NCBI GenBank assembly: GCA_017534945.1
Contig: JAFXVB010000027.1
Span: 1-32,931, forward strand
Reading direction: 5' to 3'
Length of the DNA: 32,931 nt
DNA from: Alphaproteobacteria bacterium
Lineage (GTDB): Bacteria > Pseudomonadota > Alphaproteobacteria > Rs-D84
Shown here: in pieces, positions 22,396 to 31,640 of the stretch
Numbering within the stretch: the first letter of the stretch is position 1
Layout of the letters: each line of letters begins with the position of its first letter
The notes under the pieces: generated by a model
The model's database searches: none
The model's input: only the letters and a program-made list of their open reading frames with translations
What the model was told of the DNA's origin: nothing
Translations under genes and position numbers: made by a program

Positions 22396-22420
22396 AAAAA
22401 GCCCGCATCCCGCGGGCTTT
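22396..22420. terminator. Bidirectional terminator between fibre B and glycan operon 2
   Basis: AAAGCCCGC (22398-22406) and GCGGGCTTT (22412-22420), perfect 9-bp stem with a 5-base loop. Seven Ts follow on the minus strand. Confidence 0.85.
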
Positions 22421-22422
22421 GA

Positions 22423-24429
22423 TTATTTTCTAAATATTTTCCTGAATAATTTTTTTATCTTGCAATACGCAGAAAACTGTTCATATATAAACCGCGGCAT
22501 GCGTTTAATATCACACCTATACGCTTTTTTAAGCAACTTTGTCATCCACTTGCTACCCGTTATAGGCGTTGACAACAATGAATCATTGTTAAAGATAGAC
22601 AAATAATCTTTAAATGAAAGAGCCTCGCCTTTTTCAGAACGCAAACAAATGAAATTAGGTGTTGTTTCAAAAGTGTATTTGAAAAACACTTCGTTCATTT
22701 CTTTAATGCAAGTTTTTGCAGACCGACAATTTGAATTCCAATGTTTTCTGCTTTTTGCGAAGACCGTTTCTGCAACATCCTGTACAGATGATGCGACATA
22801 TCCCGTAGTACAAGCATAAGAAAAGCGTCCAAGTTTAGATGCCTTGATAATGGAACAACATGCCAAATAAAAATGCACACTATCACTGATATGAGAAATT
22901 TCATCTTTATCAATAATGTTCAATATTTCTTTTTTGAATAATGCACAACTTCTAGAAAACATTGTTTCTATAAGGAAGAATTGTTCATCTTTTTTGTGCC
23001 AATCAATACCATACGATAAAGAAAAACTTAAAAATTCATCACGCAAAATAGGATGCGAATTAAGAGTAATATATCCTTTATCTTTTTTTAGATAACAACC
23101 AGAATAAGCAAACAGAGTATCAAAATTCTGTAAAATGTCTGCATTTTTATAAATGTGTCGTTGGTGCATTACAGAATCCGCATCAATAAACATAAAAAAT
23201 TCGCCTTTTAATAATGGAATTGCTTGCAGAAAAGCCCTTCCTTTGAATTCTAAATCCGTTTTAACAAACGTATCATTTTTATGAATTTTTAAATCTTGAT
23301 TGCTAATTACAATCATATTGATGTTTTTATAATATTGTCTTGCTATCTGTGCACACACTTTATCATAATCGTTTTGGGAATAAGCAAAACAGATTACATC
23401 AATAACTTTATTTTGTTTTTTTGCATCACATATCGCTGTTTTATTTTTCTTTATAGCATCAATGGTGTCTTTGACCATATTATCCAATGCTAATTTCTTT
23501 TTGAATATCTCATTGGAACGTTTTGCCATTTCATAGGCTTCATCAGGATGTTCATTTGACCAATTGAGAATATCTAAAATTTTCTGTGAAGCTTCTTCTT
23601 CTGGCAAATTATTATCAATATAAAATACACTGTCGCCAAAATAATCCCTTACAAATTTATTGTCATCAGATATTATCAATGCACCCGCCGCCGCCGCTTC
23701 GTATGTTCGATTTGACACCCCATTTGCATCATTATGCATTGGTGAATTTATAGCCAAACAACATCCGGCTTGATTTATTTTTTCAATTATAGATTTACCA
23801 TCGAAAGGAATTTCACCTTTATAACAATCAAAACCAGCCCATAAATTTTTAATACCATAAACTTCTCGTGGACCATATATTTCTATTTGTTTAGATTTAT
23901 CCAAATTTTGTAATAATTTTCCATACCGCATTTTTTCTGCGTTACTGCGCTCAAAATTTATACCGACATAGAATAATTTTCTATCTGTTTGCTTTCTTGC
24001 AGACAAAGAAAAATCCAAAGGAACCGACGAACCAATAAAAGGAATATCATAAGTTGTTATGTTGCATATTCTGTTGAATACATCTTGTTCATATGTGCAA
24101 CCAAAAGTATCATAACTGTTAAATGCTTTTATTTCGAGTAATGTTTGAAAATTTGCCACAAACCCCAGCGGCGACCAATGAAAAAACATAGAAAATATAT
24201 CTGGATAAGTAATAACCGCTAAATCTAGTGTATTATATGTGAACATAAAATCTGGATTTGTTTCTTCGATATACTTTCCTTTGTCGGCGCCTTCTGTAAT
24301 CACGAAACCATCTTTATCGAACACAACAAGATCGTGTCCTTGCTTGTTAAAACAATGTTCCAACCTAAGCAAAGTTTCCTGTTCCGCGTTTTTCATTTCC
24401 CCAAAAATATTATAAAAAGCAATTTTCAT
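22423..24429 (-). CDS. Two-domain glycosyltransferase
   Basis: A 668-residue protein. Residues 1-~340 resemble CgeB/GT-B-type enzymes: Rossmann-like KIAFYNIFGEM opening, YVGINFERSNAEKMRYGKLL, IEIYGPREVYG, and the sugar-nucleotide-binding region NGVSNRTYEAAAAGALIISDD with its conserved Glu. Residues ~350-570 resemble a GT-A fold: DVICFAYSQNDYDKVCAQI, MIVISNQDL, and a metal-binding FIDADS motif. Two transferase domains in one chain suggest it adds two sugars in succession, as in some O-antigen and capsule enzymes; this is inference. Last gene of the operon; AAGGT precedes its start and the gap to the cupin gene is 11 bases. Confidence 0.78.
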   Translation of the reverse strand: MKIAFYNIFGEMKNAEQETLLRLEHCFNKQGHDLVVFDKDGFVITEGADKGKYIEETNPDFMFTYNTLDLAVITYPDIFSMFFHWSPLGFVANFQTLLEIKAFNSYDTFGCTYEQDVFNRICNITTYDIPFIGSSVPLDFSLSARKQTDRKLFYVGINFERSNAEKMRYGKLLQNLDKSKQIEIYGPREVYGIKNLWAGFDCYKGEIPFDGKSIIEKINQAGCCLAINSPMHNDANGVSNRTYEAAAAGALIISDDNKFVRDYFGDSVFYIDNNLPEEEASQKILDILNWSNEHPDEAYEMAKRSNEIFKKKLALDNMVKDTIDAIKKNKTAICDAKKQNKVIDVICFAYSQNDYDKVCAQIARQYYKNINMIVISNQDLKIHKNDTFVKTDLEFKGRAFLQAIPLLKGEFFMFIDADSVMHQRHIYKNADILQNFDTLFAYSGCYLKKDKGYITLNSHPILRDEFLSFSLSYGIDWHKKDEQFFLIETMFSRSCALFKKEILNIIDKDEISHISDSVHFYLACCSIIKASKLGRFSYACTTGYVASSVQDVAETVFAKSRKHWNSNCRSAKTCIKEMNEVFFKYTFETTPNFICLRSEKGEALSFKDYLSIFNNDSLLSTPITGSKWMTKLLKKAYRCDIKRMPRFIYEQFSAYCKIKKLFRKIFRK

Positions 24430-24440
24430 ATCATACCTTT

Positions 24441-24803
24441 TTATTTCAAAATATCTTTTTCGCCGTTTGGTAATTCAACACCGCGGTCATACATTGAAAT
24501 CAATGCTGTGTCATGTGTATAATCAAAACTGTGAGTGATATTTGGGTGTATTATAAAAAAGTCGCCCGCCTTTATATCGTATTCCGCTGTTTCACCTGTT
24601 TCGTTATGGCGCAAAGATAACCTGAATCCGCCAGAAATGACAAAAAACGCCTCTTTATTTAACACATGATAATGGTCGCCACGAAATGCGCCCGCGCGCG
24701 ATGTTATATAATTTACCTGAGACCAACCGTCATGCACCAATTGAGTTAAAGTGCCGCGGTCATCTGCGAAAGTAAAATCTGGATTTATAAATTCTATTAA
24801 CAT
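24441..24803 (-). CDS. Small cupin protein, sugar-modification associated
   Basis: A 120-residue single cupin: GDHYHVLNKEAFFVISG (residues ~42-58, HxH...E metal/ligand motif 1) and GDFFIIHPNITHSF (~80-93, motif 2). Such cupins in glycan operons act as nucleotide-sugar epimerases or isomerases, or as the C-terminal half of CapF-type reductases. It begins one base after the SDR gene, so the two may work as a CapF-like pair. Reaction not provable here. Confidence 0.75.
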   Translation of the reverse strand: MLIEFINPDFTFADDRGTLTQLVHDGWSQVNYITSRAGAFRGDHYHVLNKEAFFVISGGFRLSLRHNETGETAEYDIKAGDFFIIHPNITHSFDYTHDTALISMYDRGVELPNGEKDILK

Positions 24804-24804
24804 T

Positions 24805-25686
24805 TTATAACTCTAACTGTATGGTTTTTAAATTTAATAATTGTTTTATTTTTGTGTTGTCTAAAATCGCGGTTTCTGCGCGTTTCGCTGTAAATATTCC
24901 GTTTGCAGTTTTAACAGAAATCGGTTTTATTAATTTCGTATCCAGTCCATACTTATTCGCTAAAGCAATTGCCGCATCGTATTTTGACATACCTTTATCC
25001 GCCGCGATATTCAGTACATGTTCATCGCATGTGCCAAACTTTTCAATTATATCAATCAAGAATCCAGCACATTGATTAAAACTGAGTGTTGAACGATATG
25101 AATCATCAAACATTTCAACCGTTTTGCCACTTTCCATATCCGCCCGAATTTTATCAAAGAAATGCGGACGATTTGGTACCAACGACGGCCCAAATATAAA
25201 TGGAAAACGAACAACATTAAAGTTTTTCGCCAATGTTATTTGTTCCGCCAAAACCTTTTGACGACCATATGTATTTACAGGCGCACATTTATCTGTTTCG
25301 GTAAATTTTTTATCTTTGTGTCCTTCGCCATATACGGTATCAGTCGAAGAATAATACAAACATTTTGCATTATGAAACGCATTGACCGCATTTGCCAAAG
25401 CCGTAATGTTTATATTCCATGCATATTCTGGATTTTCCTGAACTTTATCAGGATGATGATATGCAGCCAGATAAATAATTTTTGTATCATTATCCACAGA
25501 TTTTGCCAAATCGTTCACCGCATCCGCGTCTGTGATATTCAACAGTTTCCAATCAACACGATTGTTTGCGTCACAATTCGGCAATGAATTGGAATATGTG
25601 GCGATAATTTTTTCGTCCGTTTTTTCCAGCACGTTTTTAATGCAATAACGCCCCAGAAAACCACTGGCACCAACAATCAAATACAT
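24805..25686 (-). CDS. NAD(P)-dependent extended-SDR nucleotide-sugar reductase/epimerase
   Basis: A 293-residue protein with the Rossmann motif GASGFLG (residues 6-12), catalytic Ser in YYSSTDTVYGEG and the Y-x3-K motif as YGRQK. Overall pattern is RmlD/GalE-like. In this operon it most likely reduces or epimerises the 4-keto GDP-sugar made by the dehydratase at 29742-30779, perhaps with the cupin. It lies between the cupin (1-base gap) and the GT75/STELLO-like gene (1-base gap), indicating tight coupling. Confidence 0.85.
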   Translation of the reverse strand: MYLIVGASGFLGRYCIKNVLEKTDEKIIATYSNSLPNCDANNRVDWKLLNITDADAVNDLAKSVDNDTKIIYLAAYHHPDKVQENPEYAWNINITALANAVNAFHNAKCLYYSSTDTVYGEGHKDKKFTETDKCAPVNTYGRQKVLAEQITLAKNFNVVRFPFIFGPSLVPNRPHFFDKIRADMESGKTVEMFDDSYRSTLSFNQCAGFLIDIIEKFGTCDEHVLNIAADKGMSKYDAAIALANKYGLDTKLIKPISVKTANGIFTAKRAETAILDNTKIKQLLNLKTIQLEL

Positions 25687-25687
25687 T

Positions 25688-26797
25688 TTATTTTACCTTT
25701 ATATTTCTCATTGTTTCAAACCATATTTTATGTCCATCAATTACATGATTTACATATGCGCGTTTCGCCACAGGTAATGTGTCGTTTGGCAAAGAATCAA
25801 TTTTTTCTTTTAATTTACCGAATAATTCTTCGCCTGATTCTAAATAAGTTTTGCCCGTAAGTGGAATTTCACGCAACCATTTGCAAAAATCAGTTGTCAT
25901 TTTTGTTCCCATTTCTTCAACATGTGCATCAACCCAATAATCATGATCATTGCGGATTTGTTTCACCAATGGTTGACCGTATGAAACATAATCGCCCATG
26001 TGCCATGCAATTCTTTCAACAATATACGATGACCAAATATCATCAAAACGGCCAATATCTGGAACCAAGAAATACACCGGCACCATATCACGATGTATTG
26101 CGGTATTTTGTGAATTAAATGGTGAATATGTATTCTTGTCTAAGGCATAGTTGTTGTCTTTTTTATATGACACAACATCAATTGGCGCCGCAAGACGCGT
26201 CACCGCATCAATATCTGGATCGCCCAACCAAAATCCAGCATTGACCACAGTGCGAATATTTTTTGTTTCGCGTTTAATGTCATGAACTTCATCAATTCTG
26301 TCCACCCAAGAATAACCACGCGGATAAAACTTTCTTCCTTGTCTGTCTTGTAAATCTTCACAAATATTGTACCAACCGGTGGGTGAAGAAACGGTTTCCA
26401 TATCAATTCTTTTACCCAAGTTCAAATGATGACCAACATAATCATTGCACGCAATATAATTATCATCATCAATCAAAACAATAACATCAGCCCCCGCATC
26501 ATATGCCTTTAAAATAGCAACCTGACGTCTTTGAATACAATTCCATGGTAAAAATCCGTTCAATTTCGGGAATTTTTTCATGTATTCATTTTGATCGTTC
26601 ACATCCATGAATAATACAGGAATATTATATTTTTCCTGTAAAGATTGACAATATTCTTTGGCCGCCACCGGTGTTTTTTTATCACCAGTTATAACAAAAT
26701 CAACATCATTTTGACGATTATGTTTTATAACATCTTTGATATAATCTTCAATTAAATATGGTACATGTATTGTTGTTGTCGTAATTGTTGTTTTCAT
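25688..26797 (-). CDS. STELLO/reversibly-glycosylated-polypeptide-like glycosyltransferase
   Basis: A 369-residue protein with TTTTIHVPYLIEDYIKD at the start, a metal-binding LIDDDNY segment near residue 108, and NAGFWLGDPDIDAVTRL near residue 187. The last motif is typical of the DUF288/STELLO and GT75 (UDP-arabinopyranose mutase/RGP) group. It probably handles a nucleotide sugar in glycan assembly; mutase versus transferase activity cannot be decided. One base separates it from the SDR gene downstream. Confidence 0.65.
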   Translation of the reverse strand: MKTTITTTTIHVPYLIEDYIKDVIKHNRQNDVDFVITGDKKTPVAAKEYCQSLQEKYNIPVLFMDVNDQNEYMKKFPKLNGFLPWNCIQRRQVAILKAYDAGADVIVLIDDDNYIACNDYVGHHLNLGKRIDMETVSSPTGWYNICEDLQDRQGRKFYPRGYSWVDRIDEVHDIKRETKNIRTVVNAGFWLGDPDIDAVTRLAAPIDVVSYKKDNNYALDKNTYSPFNSQNTAIHRDMVPVYFLVPDIGRFDDIWSSYIVERIAWHMGDYVSYGQPLVKQIRNDHDYWVDAHVEEMGTKMTTDFCKWLREIPLTGKTYLESGEELFGKLKEKIDSLPNDTLPVAKRAYVNHVIDGHKIWFETMRNIKVK

Positions 26798-26827
26798 TTT
26801 ATATTACTCCTTGAAGTTTTTTTTATT

Positions 26828-28048
26828 TTATCTTTGATTTATTTTTATAATCTTGTTCGCGATTGTTTTGGGCGACCCGCGCATATTGCGTTCATTAATT
26901 ACACGAATTGTTTCACCGATACCCGCAGCACGCCCAGCCAATATATCGTTTTCATTATCACCAACCAATGTCGATTGAGATAAATTAATATTATGTTCTT
27001 TGGCAGCACGCAATATCATACCTAGGTTTGGTTTGCGGTAAAAAGAATTACGATTATACGGTGGCATCCCATCGATATGATATGGACAATAATATTCCGC
27101 CGTTATTTCACACCCCATATCTTTGAATTTATTATGTATGAATTCAGTCAACAATTTATAATCTTGTTCAGTGTATTTGCCTTTTGCGATACCGGCTTGG
27201 TTCGTAACAACAACTAATTTATACCCGTCTTGCGTATATTTTCTGCAAAAATCAAAAATTCCTGGTATGAATTTACAATCATTAATTTTATGTAAATATC
27301 CAATATCTTCGTTTATTACACCGTCCCTGTCCAAAAATAACGCACGATTTTGGGCATTACCATAAATCACAGATTTTAATTCATGTTGTGCCGCCGCATA
27401 ACTTTCCGGTAAACCAATGTCGATAAAATAATCGTCGGCAACCATATATGTCGGTTTAATTTGAGGAATTATTGGTTCCAAAATATCTTTTTCAAAAGAA
27501 AATTTCTGTGGCAATTTTTTGTCGAATAAATCACGATTGATTTTATAAATTCCGGCGTTAATAAGCCCCGGTTGTGCAACATCTTGTTTTTCGTGATAAT
27601 CAATAATATGACCGTCATGCACATCCACACGACCGTAACGATTTGCATTATCAACCTGTTTCAACATGACCGCCAATTTTTCATTTTTATTTTGCGACCA
27701 AAAATGAGAATAATCAGCGGCGATATAACTGTCGCCATTTAATACCAACGCGTTGTCCAGATTATACAAATCAAATGCCTGTTTTATCGCACCACCCGTT
27801 CCCAAAGGTTCTTGTTCCACAGAATATCGAACAGGAATCCCTAAAAAATTATCTTTGAAATAATTTTGGATAATTTCTTTTTTATACGACACGCATAAAA
27901 CAAAACGCGCCGGATCCAAGAAACACAGTTCCCGCATCAATAATTCTAAAAAAGGTGTTCCATCAATATCAGCCATAGGTTTTGGAACATCACGAACCAC
28001 AGATTGCAAACGCGTTCCAAAACCGCCAGCCAAAATTACAATATTCAT
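26828..28048 (-). CDS. Bifunctional heptose-1-phosphate guanylyltransferase / heptose-bisphosphate phosphatase
   Basis: A 406-residue fusion. Residues 1-~230 are an HddC-like nucleotidyltransferase (LAGGFGTRL at 6-14, KPM at 23-25, GTGGA at 83-87, LNGDS at 103-107). Residues ~235-400 are a GmhB-like HAD phosphatase (nucleophile D240 in FLDRDGVIN, TNQAG at 282-286, VGDNENDI at 362-369). Together they dephosphorylate D-glycero-alpha-D-manno-heptose-1,7-bisphosphate and activate heptose-1-phosphate with GTP. The zinc loop keeps C321-P-Y-H324 but the usual C-x-C before RKP reads F-Y (336-337), so zinc binding may be lost or altered. It overlaps the hddA gene by four bases (ATGA). Confidence 0.88.
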   Translation of the reverse strand: MNIVILAGGFGTRLQSVVRDVPKPMADIDGTPFLELLMRELCFLDPARFVLCVSYKKEIIQNYFKDNFLGIPVRYSVEQEPLGTGGAIKQAFDLYNLDNALVLNGDSYIAADYSHFWSQNKNEKLAVMLKQVDNANRYGRVDVHDGHIIDYHEKQDVAQPGLINAGIYKINRDLFDKKLPQKFSFEKDILEPIIPQIKPTYMVADDYFIDIGLPESYAAAQHELKSVIYGNAQNRALFLDRDGVINEDIGYLHKINDCKFIPGIFDFCRKYTQDGYKLVVVTNQAGIAKGKYTEQDYKLLTEFIHNKFKDMGCEITAEYYCPYHIDGMPPYNRNSFYRKPNLGMILRAAKEHNINLSQSTLVGDNENDILAGRAAGIGETIRVINERNMRGSPKTIANKIIKINQR

Positions 28049-29115
28049 CTTGTTGTTCCAATTTCGTTGTGTGCCTGTTGTAAATGGATAAAATCACGTT
28101 TTTCAAAAACAGATTTATCGTATTCTTTTGGTGCATAGTAAATAATTTGTGACCCTTGGTCGTCAAATTTAAACGGAACATAAATTAAATTACGCAACGC
28201 TTTTTTGATTGCTTTTTGATTTTCTGAGGTTGCATAGAATAAAATAAATCCACCACCACCGGCACCCAAAATTTTGCCACCCAATGCACCATTATCCATG
28301 GCCGTTTGGTAGATTTGGTCAATCAAAGATGTACTGATTTTATCGGTCAAAGAACGTTTTAACATCCATGTTTCATGCAACATACGACCAAAATCATTTA
28401 AATCTTCGTTTTGATTTGTCAAAATTTTTTCTGCTTCGCCGACCATTTGTTGCATCCTGGTCAATTGTGCGGTTTTTTCCTTGGCAGATTTTACCTGTTT
28501 TTCAGCAATTTCCGAAGATGTTCGCACAACACCTGTAAAGAACAACATTAAATTGTTATTTAATTCTTGTTTTCTTTGGTCGCCTATCAATACTGGATTC
28601 ACAGAAAAAGAACCATTATTATTGATATGAATATGGTTTAATCCCCCATATACAGCCGCAATTTGATCTTGGATTCCGCCGTTTTCAGCCAATATTTCAC
28701 GTTCCAATTTAATTGTTTCTTTGGCCAAACCGTATCGTGTTATCATTTGTCCTTTTAATGCGTAAATTCCTTCTATTAAACCCGCACAAAAAGATGATGA
28801 CGAACCCAATCCAGAACGCGCCGGTAAATCACATTGATTACTGATTTCAACCCCTTGGGTGACATCGTAATATTTCAAGGCCGCACGAACCGCGTTGTGT
28901 TGAATTTGGTCAATAGTTTGTGGGTATTCCATAATTTGCCATGCAATACGATTACGATATTCAACATGAAACGGTGGCAAATACCGACAAGAAATATAGT
29001 TGTAATGATTTATCGTTGTTGATAAAACATCACCACCATGTTGTTCATACCATGTGTGATAATCTGTGCCACCACCAAAAAAAGATATACGGTATGGTGT
29101 TCGTGTAATAATCAT
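28045..29115 (-). CDS. hddA: D-glycero-alpha-D-manno-heptose-7-phosphate kinase
   Basis: A 356-residue GHMP kinase. The N-terminus RTPYRISFFGGGTDY is characteristic of sugar-1-kinases of the HddA/FKP type, the ATP loop is LPARSGLGSSSSFCAG (near residue 100), and the third GHMP motif is GALGGKILGAGGGGFILFY near residue 275. It phosphorylates C1 of D-glycero-D-manno-heptose-7-phosphate in the GDP-heptose route. Located between gmhA and the fused hddC/gmhB gene, in pathway order. Confidence 0.92.
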   Translation of the reverse strand: MIITRTPYRISFFGGGTDYHTWYEQHGGDVLSTTINHYNYISCRYLPPFHVEYRNRIAWQIMEYPQTIDQIQHNAVRAALKYYDVTQGVEISNQCDLPARSGLGSSSSFCAGLIEGIYALKGQMITRYGLAKETIKLEREILAENGGIQDQIAAVYGGLNHIHINNNGSFSVNPVLIGDQRKQELNNNLMLFFTGVVRTSSEIAEKQVKSAKEKTAQLTRMQQMVGEAEKILTNQNEDLNDFGRMLHETWMLKRSLTDKISTSLIDQIYQTAMDNGALGGKILGAGGGGFILFYATSENQKAIKKALRNLIYVPFKFDDQGSQIIYYAPKEYDKSVFEKRDFIHLQQAHNEIGTTR

Positions 29116-29127
29116 TTTATACCCCCT

Positions 29128-29727
29128 TTATTTGGTCTTTCCAAAGAAATGATTTTCGACGATACCGCAAATCATATGACCGCATGCAATATGCATTTCT
29201 TGAATATTATTTGTTGTGTTTGACGGCACATTTAAAACAATATCCGCCGTATCCTTCATCGCACCACCTGTGGCACCAGTGAACGCAACAGTTCTAATTC
29301 CTTTGTCCCGGGCAACATTAAAAGCATTTATAATGTTTTTAGAATTTCCAGATGTAGAAATTCCAACCAAAACATCCCCAGCGTTTCCAATACCACGCAA
29401 TGGGCGCGAAAACACAAAATCATATCCATAATCATTGCCAATCGCAGTCAACGCAGATGTATCCGTTGTTAAACTTAGTGCCGGCATAGGGTTTCTGTCG
29501 ATTTTATAACGCCCCATCAATTCAGCAGCCAAATGTTGCGAATCCGCAGCCGACCCACCATTGCCACAGAATATAACTTTGTTTCCATGTGCCAACGCAT
29601 CAATCCAAGCATTTGCAATTTTAATAATCGTTCCAGTGTGTTGTTGTTTTAACATCACAAAGTTGTTTGAAATCACATCAAATGCATTCTCTATCTCCAT
29701 CACATACTTTGCATTTTGTTGTGTCAT
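29128..29727 (-). CDS. gmhA: Sedoheptulose-7-phosphate isomerase
   Basis: A 199-residue SIS-domain protein of typical length. FCGNGGSAADSQHLAAELMGR (near residue 52; the Ser and the catalytic Glu-65-type residue are present) and GISTSGNSKN are the family signatures; a HIACGHMICG segment near residue 180 supplies the second catalytic His. It converts sedoheptulose-7-phosphate to D-glycero-D-manno-heptose-7-phosphate, the entry step of heptose synthesis. Confidence 0.95.
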   Translation of the reverse strand: MTQQNAKYVMEIENAFDVISNNFVMLKQQHTGTIIKIANAWIDALAHGNKVIFCGNGGSAADSQHLAAELMGRYKIDRNPMPALSLTTDTSALTAIGNDYGYDFVFSRPLRGIGNAGDVLVGISTSGNSKNIINAFNVARDKGIRTVAFTGATGGAMKDTADIVLNVPSNTTNNIQEMHIACGHMICGIVENHFFGKTK

Positions 29728-29741
29728 GTCATTTCCTTTTT

Positions 29742-30779
29742 TTATCTTTGTAAAAATTTTTCACCGCGACCGATGCGTTCACGCCAATAATTCAATAAAT
29801 CGTGCATAGTTTTTTCGTATGGAATCACAGGTTCCCAACCGGTATGTTCTTTGAATTTACGACAATCTGGGACTTGTAAATCTGCATCAATTGGGCGCAA
29901 TCTTTCTGGGTCTGTTTCGATTTTAATTTTGTCTTTCATTGGTGAAAAAGAAATCAAAGTATTCAAAGTGTCGCCAACTTCGCATGTATATGAACCACCA
30001 ATGTTATAATATTCGCCTGGAATTGGATTTACCGTAACCAACATATAATATGCGCGAACCGCATCACGAACATCCGCATATGTCCGCAAAGATTTTAAAT
30101 TACCAACCTTTACAACCGGTGGAATCAAACCTTTTTCAATCATAGCAATTTGTTTTGCAAATGTAGATTCATGAAACACATCACCACGACGCGGACCTGT
30201 ATGTGTGAACATACGGGTTGTCATAACCGGCATATTATATGCTTCGGCATAATAGCGTCCCAATAAATCTGTACCAACCTTGGAAATTGCGTATGGTGAT
30301 GCGGGATGGAAAGGACATTCTTCGTGAATACCGGTTTCTGGTTTTTTTGCCGCCGGTATTTTTCCAAACACTTCGCTGGATGCGCATACATGTATCACAG
30401 GTTTATAATTTTTATCATTTTGTGAAACAAAACGAACACTTTCCAACAAACGCGCCGTCCCTAAAATATTTGTATTCAAAGTATCAATTGGTGCTGTAAA
30501 ACTTGTTTGTGGATAACTTTGTGCCGCCAAATGAAAAATATAATCTGGTTTAATATTTTGCATTGCTGTAATCAAAGAAGTTTGGTCATTTAAATCAGCA
30601 TATTCAAAAAACACCCTGTCTTTATTATTCGCGCGTTCCAGCAAATGCGACACATTGTCCAAAGGACTGCGCCAACGGCATACGCCATGCACATCCCAAT
30701 CTGTATTTTCCAACAAGAAATCACAAAGGTGTGAACCAACCATACCGGTAATTCCGGTTATCAACGCTTTCTTAGTCAT
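29742..30779 (-). CDS. GDP-sugar 4,6-dehydratase (Gmd/DmhA-like)
   Basis: A 345-residue extended SDR. GITGMVGSHL (residues 8-17) is the cofactor loop, FHLAAQSYPQTSF and SSEVFGK carry the GMD-type active-site Ser/Glu, and YAISKVG holds the Tyr and Lys. RMFTHTGPRRGDVF and NIGGSYTCEVGD are typical of GDP-mannose 4,6-dehydratases. In a GDP-heptose operon the likelier substrate is GDP-D-glycero-D-manno-heptose, giving a 4-keto-6-deoxy intermediate as for DmhA of Yersinia. GDP-mannose remains possible. It overlaps the upstream glycosyltransferase gene by four bases. Confidence 0.85.
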   Translation of the reverse strand: MTKKALITGITGMVGSHLCDFLLENTDWDVHGVCRWRSPLDNVSHLLERANNKDRVFFEYADLNDQTSLITAMQNIKPDYIFHLAAQSYPQTSFTAPIDTLNTNILGTARLLESVRFVSQNDKNYKPVIHVCASSEVFGKIPAAKKPETGIHEECPFHPASPYAISKVGTDLLGRYYAEAYNMPVMTTRMFTHTGPRRGDVFHESTFAKQIAMIEKGLIPPVVKVGNLKSLRTYADVRDAVRAYYMLVTVNPIPGEYYNIGGSYTCEVGDTLNTLISFSPMKDKIKIETDPERLRPIDADLQVPDCRKFKEHTGWEPVIPYEKTMHDLLNYWRERIGRGEKFLQR

Positions 30780-31636
30780 TTTTTATCCTTTTTTTGTTTT
30801 AAAATTTTTTTGTAATGCATAACCCACAAAAACAATGGGTTGCCAAACATTTTCATCAACCCGCGATAAATGTATTTGTCCGTTATAAATGGCTTAGCAA
30901 TACTTTCAACAATTTTGCGTTTTGCTAAATTTTTGGTACGCGTTGTCATTTGTGCAGACTTTATAAAAGTCCAAACGGCATCACATGCGGGTAAAACGTC
31001 TTGCTTCAATTTGTTGGCATATTCAGGTGTCCAACCAAATGTTTCGTATGAATAATAGGTGTCGGGGACAGTAATTAATTTTCCGTAATATAACGCACGA
31101 AATATAAATAAATTATCTTCCCAGCGTACGCCTTCCATAAATCGTATATGGTAAGTTTTTATTAACTGTGATTTAAATAATTTATCAAAAGCGGCACCGT
31201 TTTTCAAAATAGACAACTTATCATGATATGTGGAATAAATGGCCGATTTTTTTAACCAATTTCCCTGTTTAATTTGTCCCAAAGCAATATCACAATTGTT
31301 CACATTTGCCGCATTAAATAATTTTTCATAAAAGTCAGCATCGATTGTATCATCTGCTTCGACAAAACCAATCCATGTTCCTGTGGCACAATCCATACCC
31401 ATATTACGCGCACGCCCAGGCCCCAAATTATCAATTTGTTTAATAATTTTTATACGCGAATCTTTGATTGATTTTAATATATCCCAAGATTCGTCATCAC
31501 TTTCTTTGTAAACAATAATTATTTCCAAATTTTTATATGTTTGCGCCAACACAGAATCAATACATCGGCGTAAAGTATCAGCACTGTTGTATACTGGGAT
31601 AATAACACTAATCAAATCTGTGTATGGGTGTTTCAA
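30776..31636 (-). CDS. Family 2 glycosyltransferase
   Basis: A 286-residue GT-A enzyme: ISVIIPVYNSADTLRRCIDSVL (residues 9-30, cut here to its ordered strands), nucleotide-binding NLGPGRARNMGMD and metal-binding EADDT near residue 95, then a GVRWEDNLF segment typical of the acceptor half. A basic C-terminus (KKILKQKKDKK) may touch the inner membrane. Sequence is unlike the upstream glycosyltransferase, so it probably forms a different linkage. Four bases separate it from the upstream gene. Confidence 0.88.
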   Translation of the reverse strand: MKHPYTDLISVIIPVYNSADTLRRCIDSVLAQTYKNLEIIIVYKESDDESWDILKSIKDSRIKIIKQIDNLGPGRARNMGMDCATGTWIGFVEADDTIDADFYEKLFNAANVNNCDIALGQIKQGNWLKKSAIYSTYHDKLSILKNGAAFDKLFKSQLIKTYHIRFMEGVRWEDNLFIFRALYYGKLITVPDTYYSYETFGWTPEYANKLKQDVLPACDAVWTFIKSAQMTTRTKNLAKRKIVESIAKPFITDKYIYRGLMKMFGNPLFLWVMHYKKILKQKKDKK

Positions 31637-31640
31637 TTAT

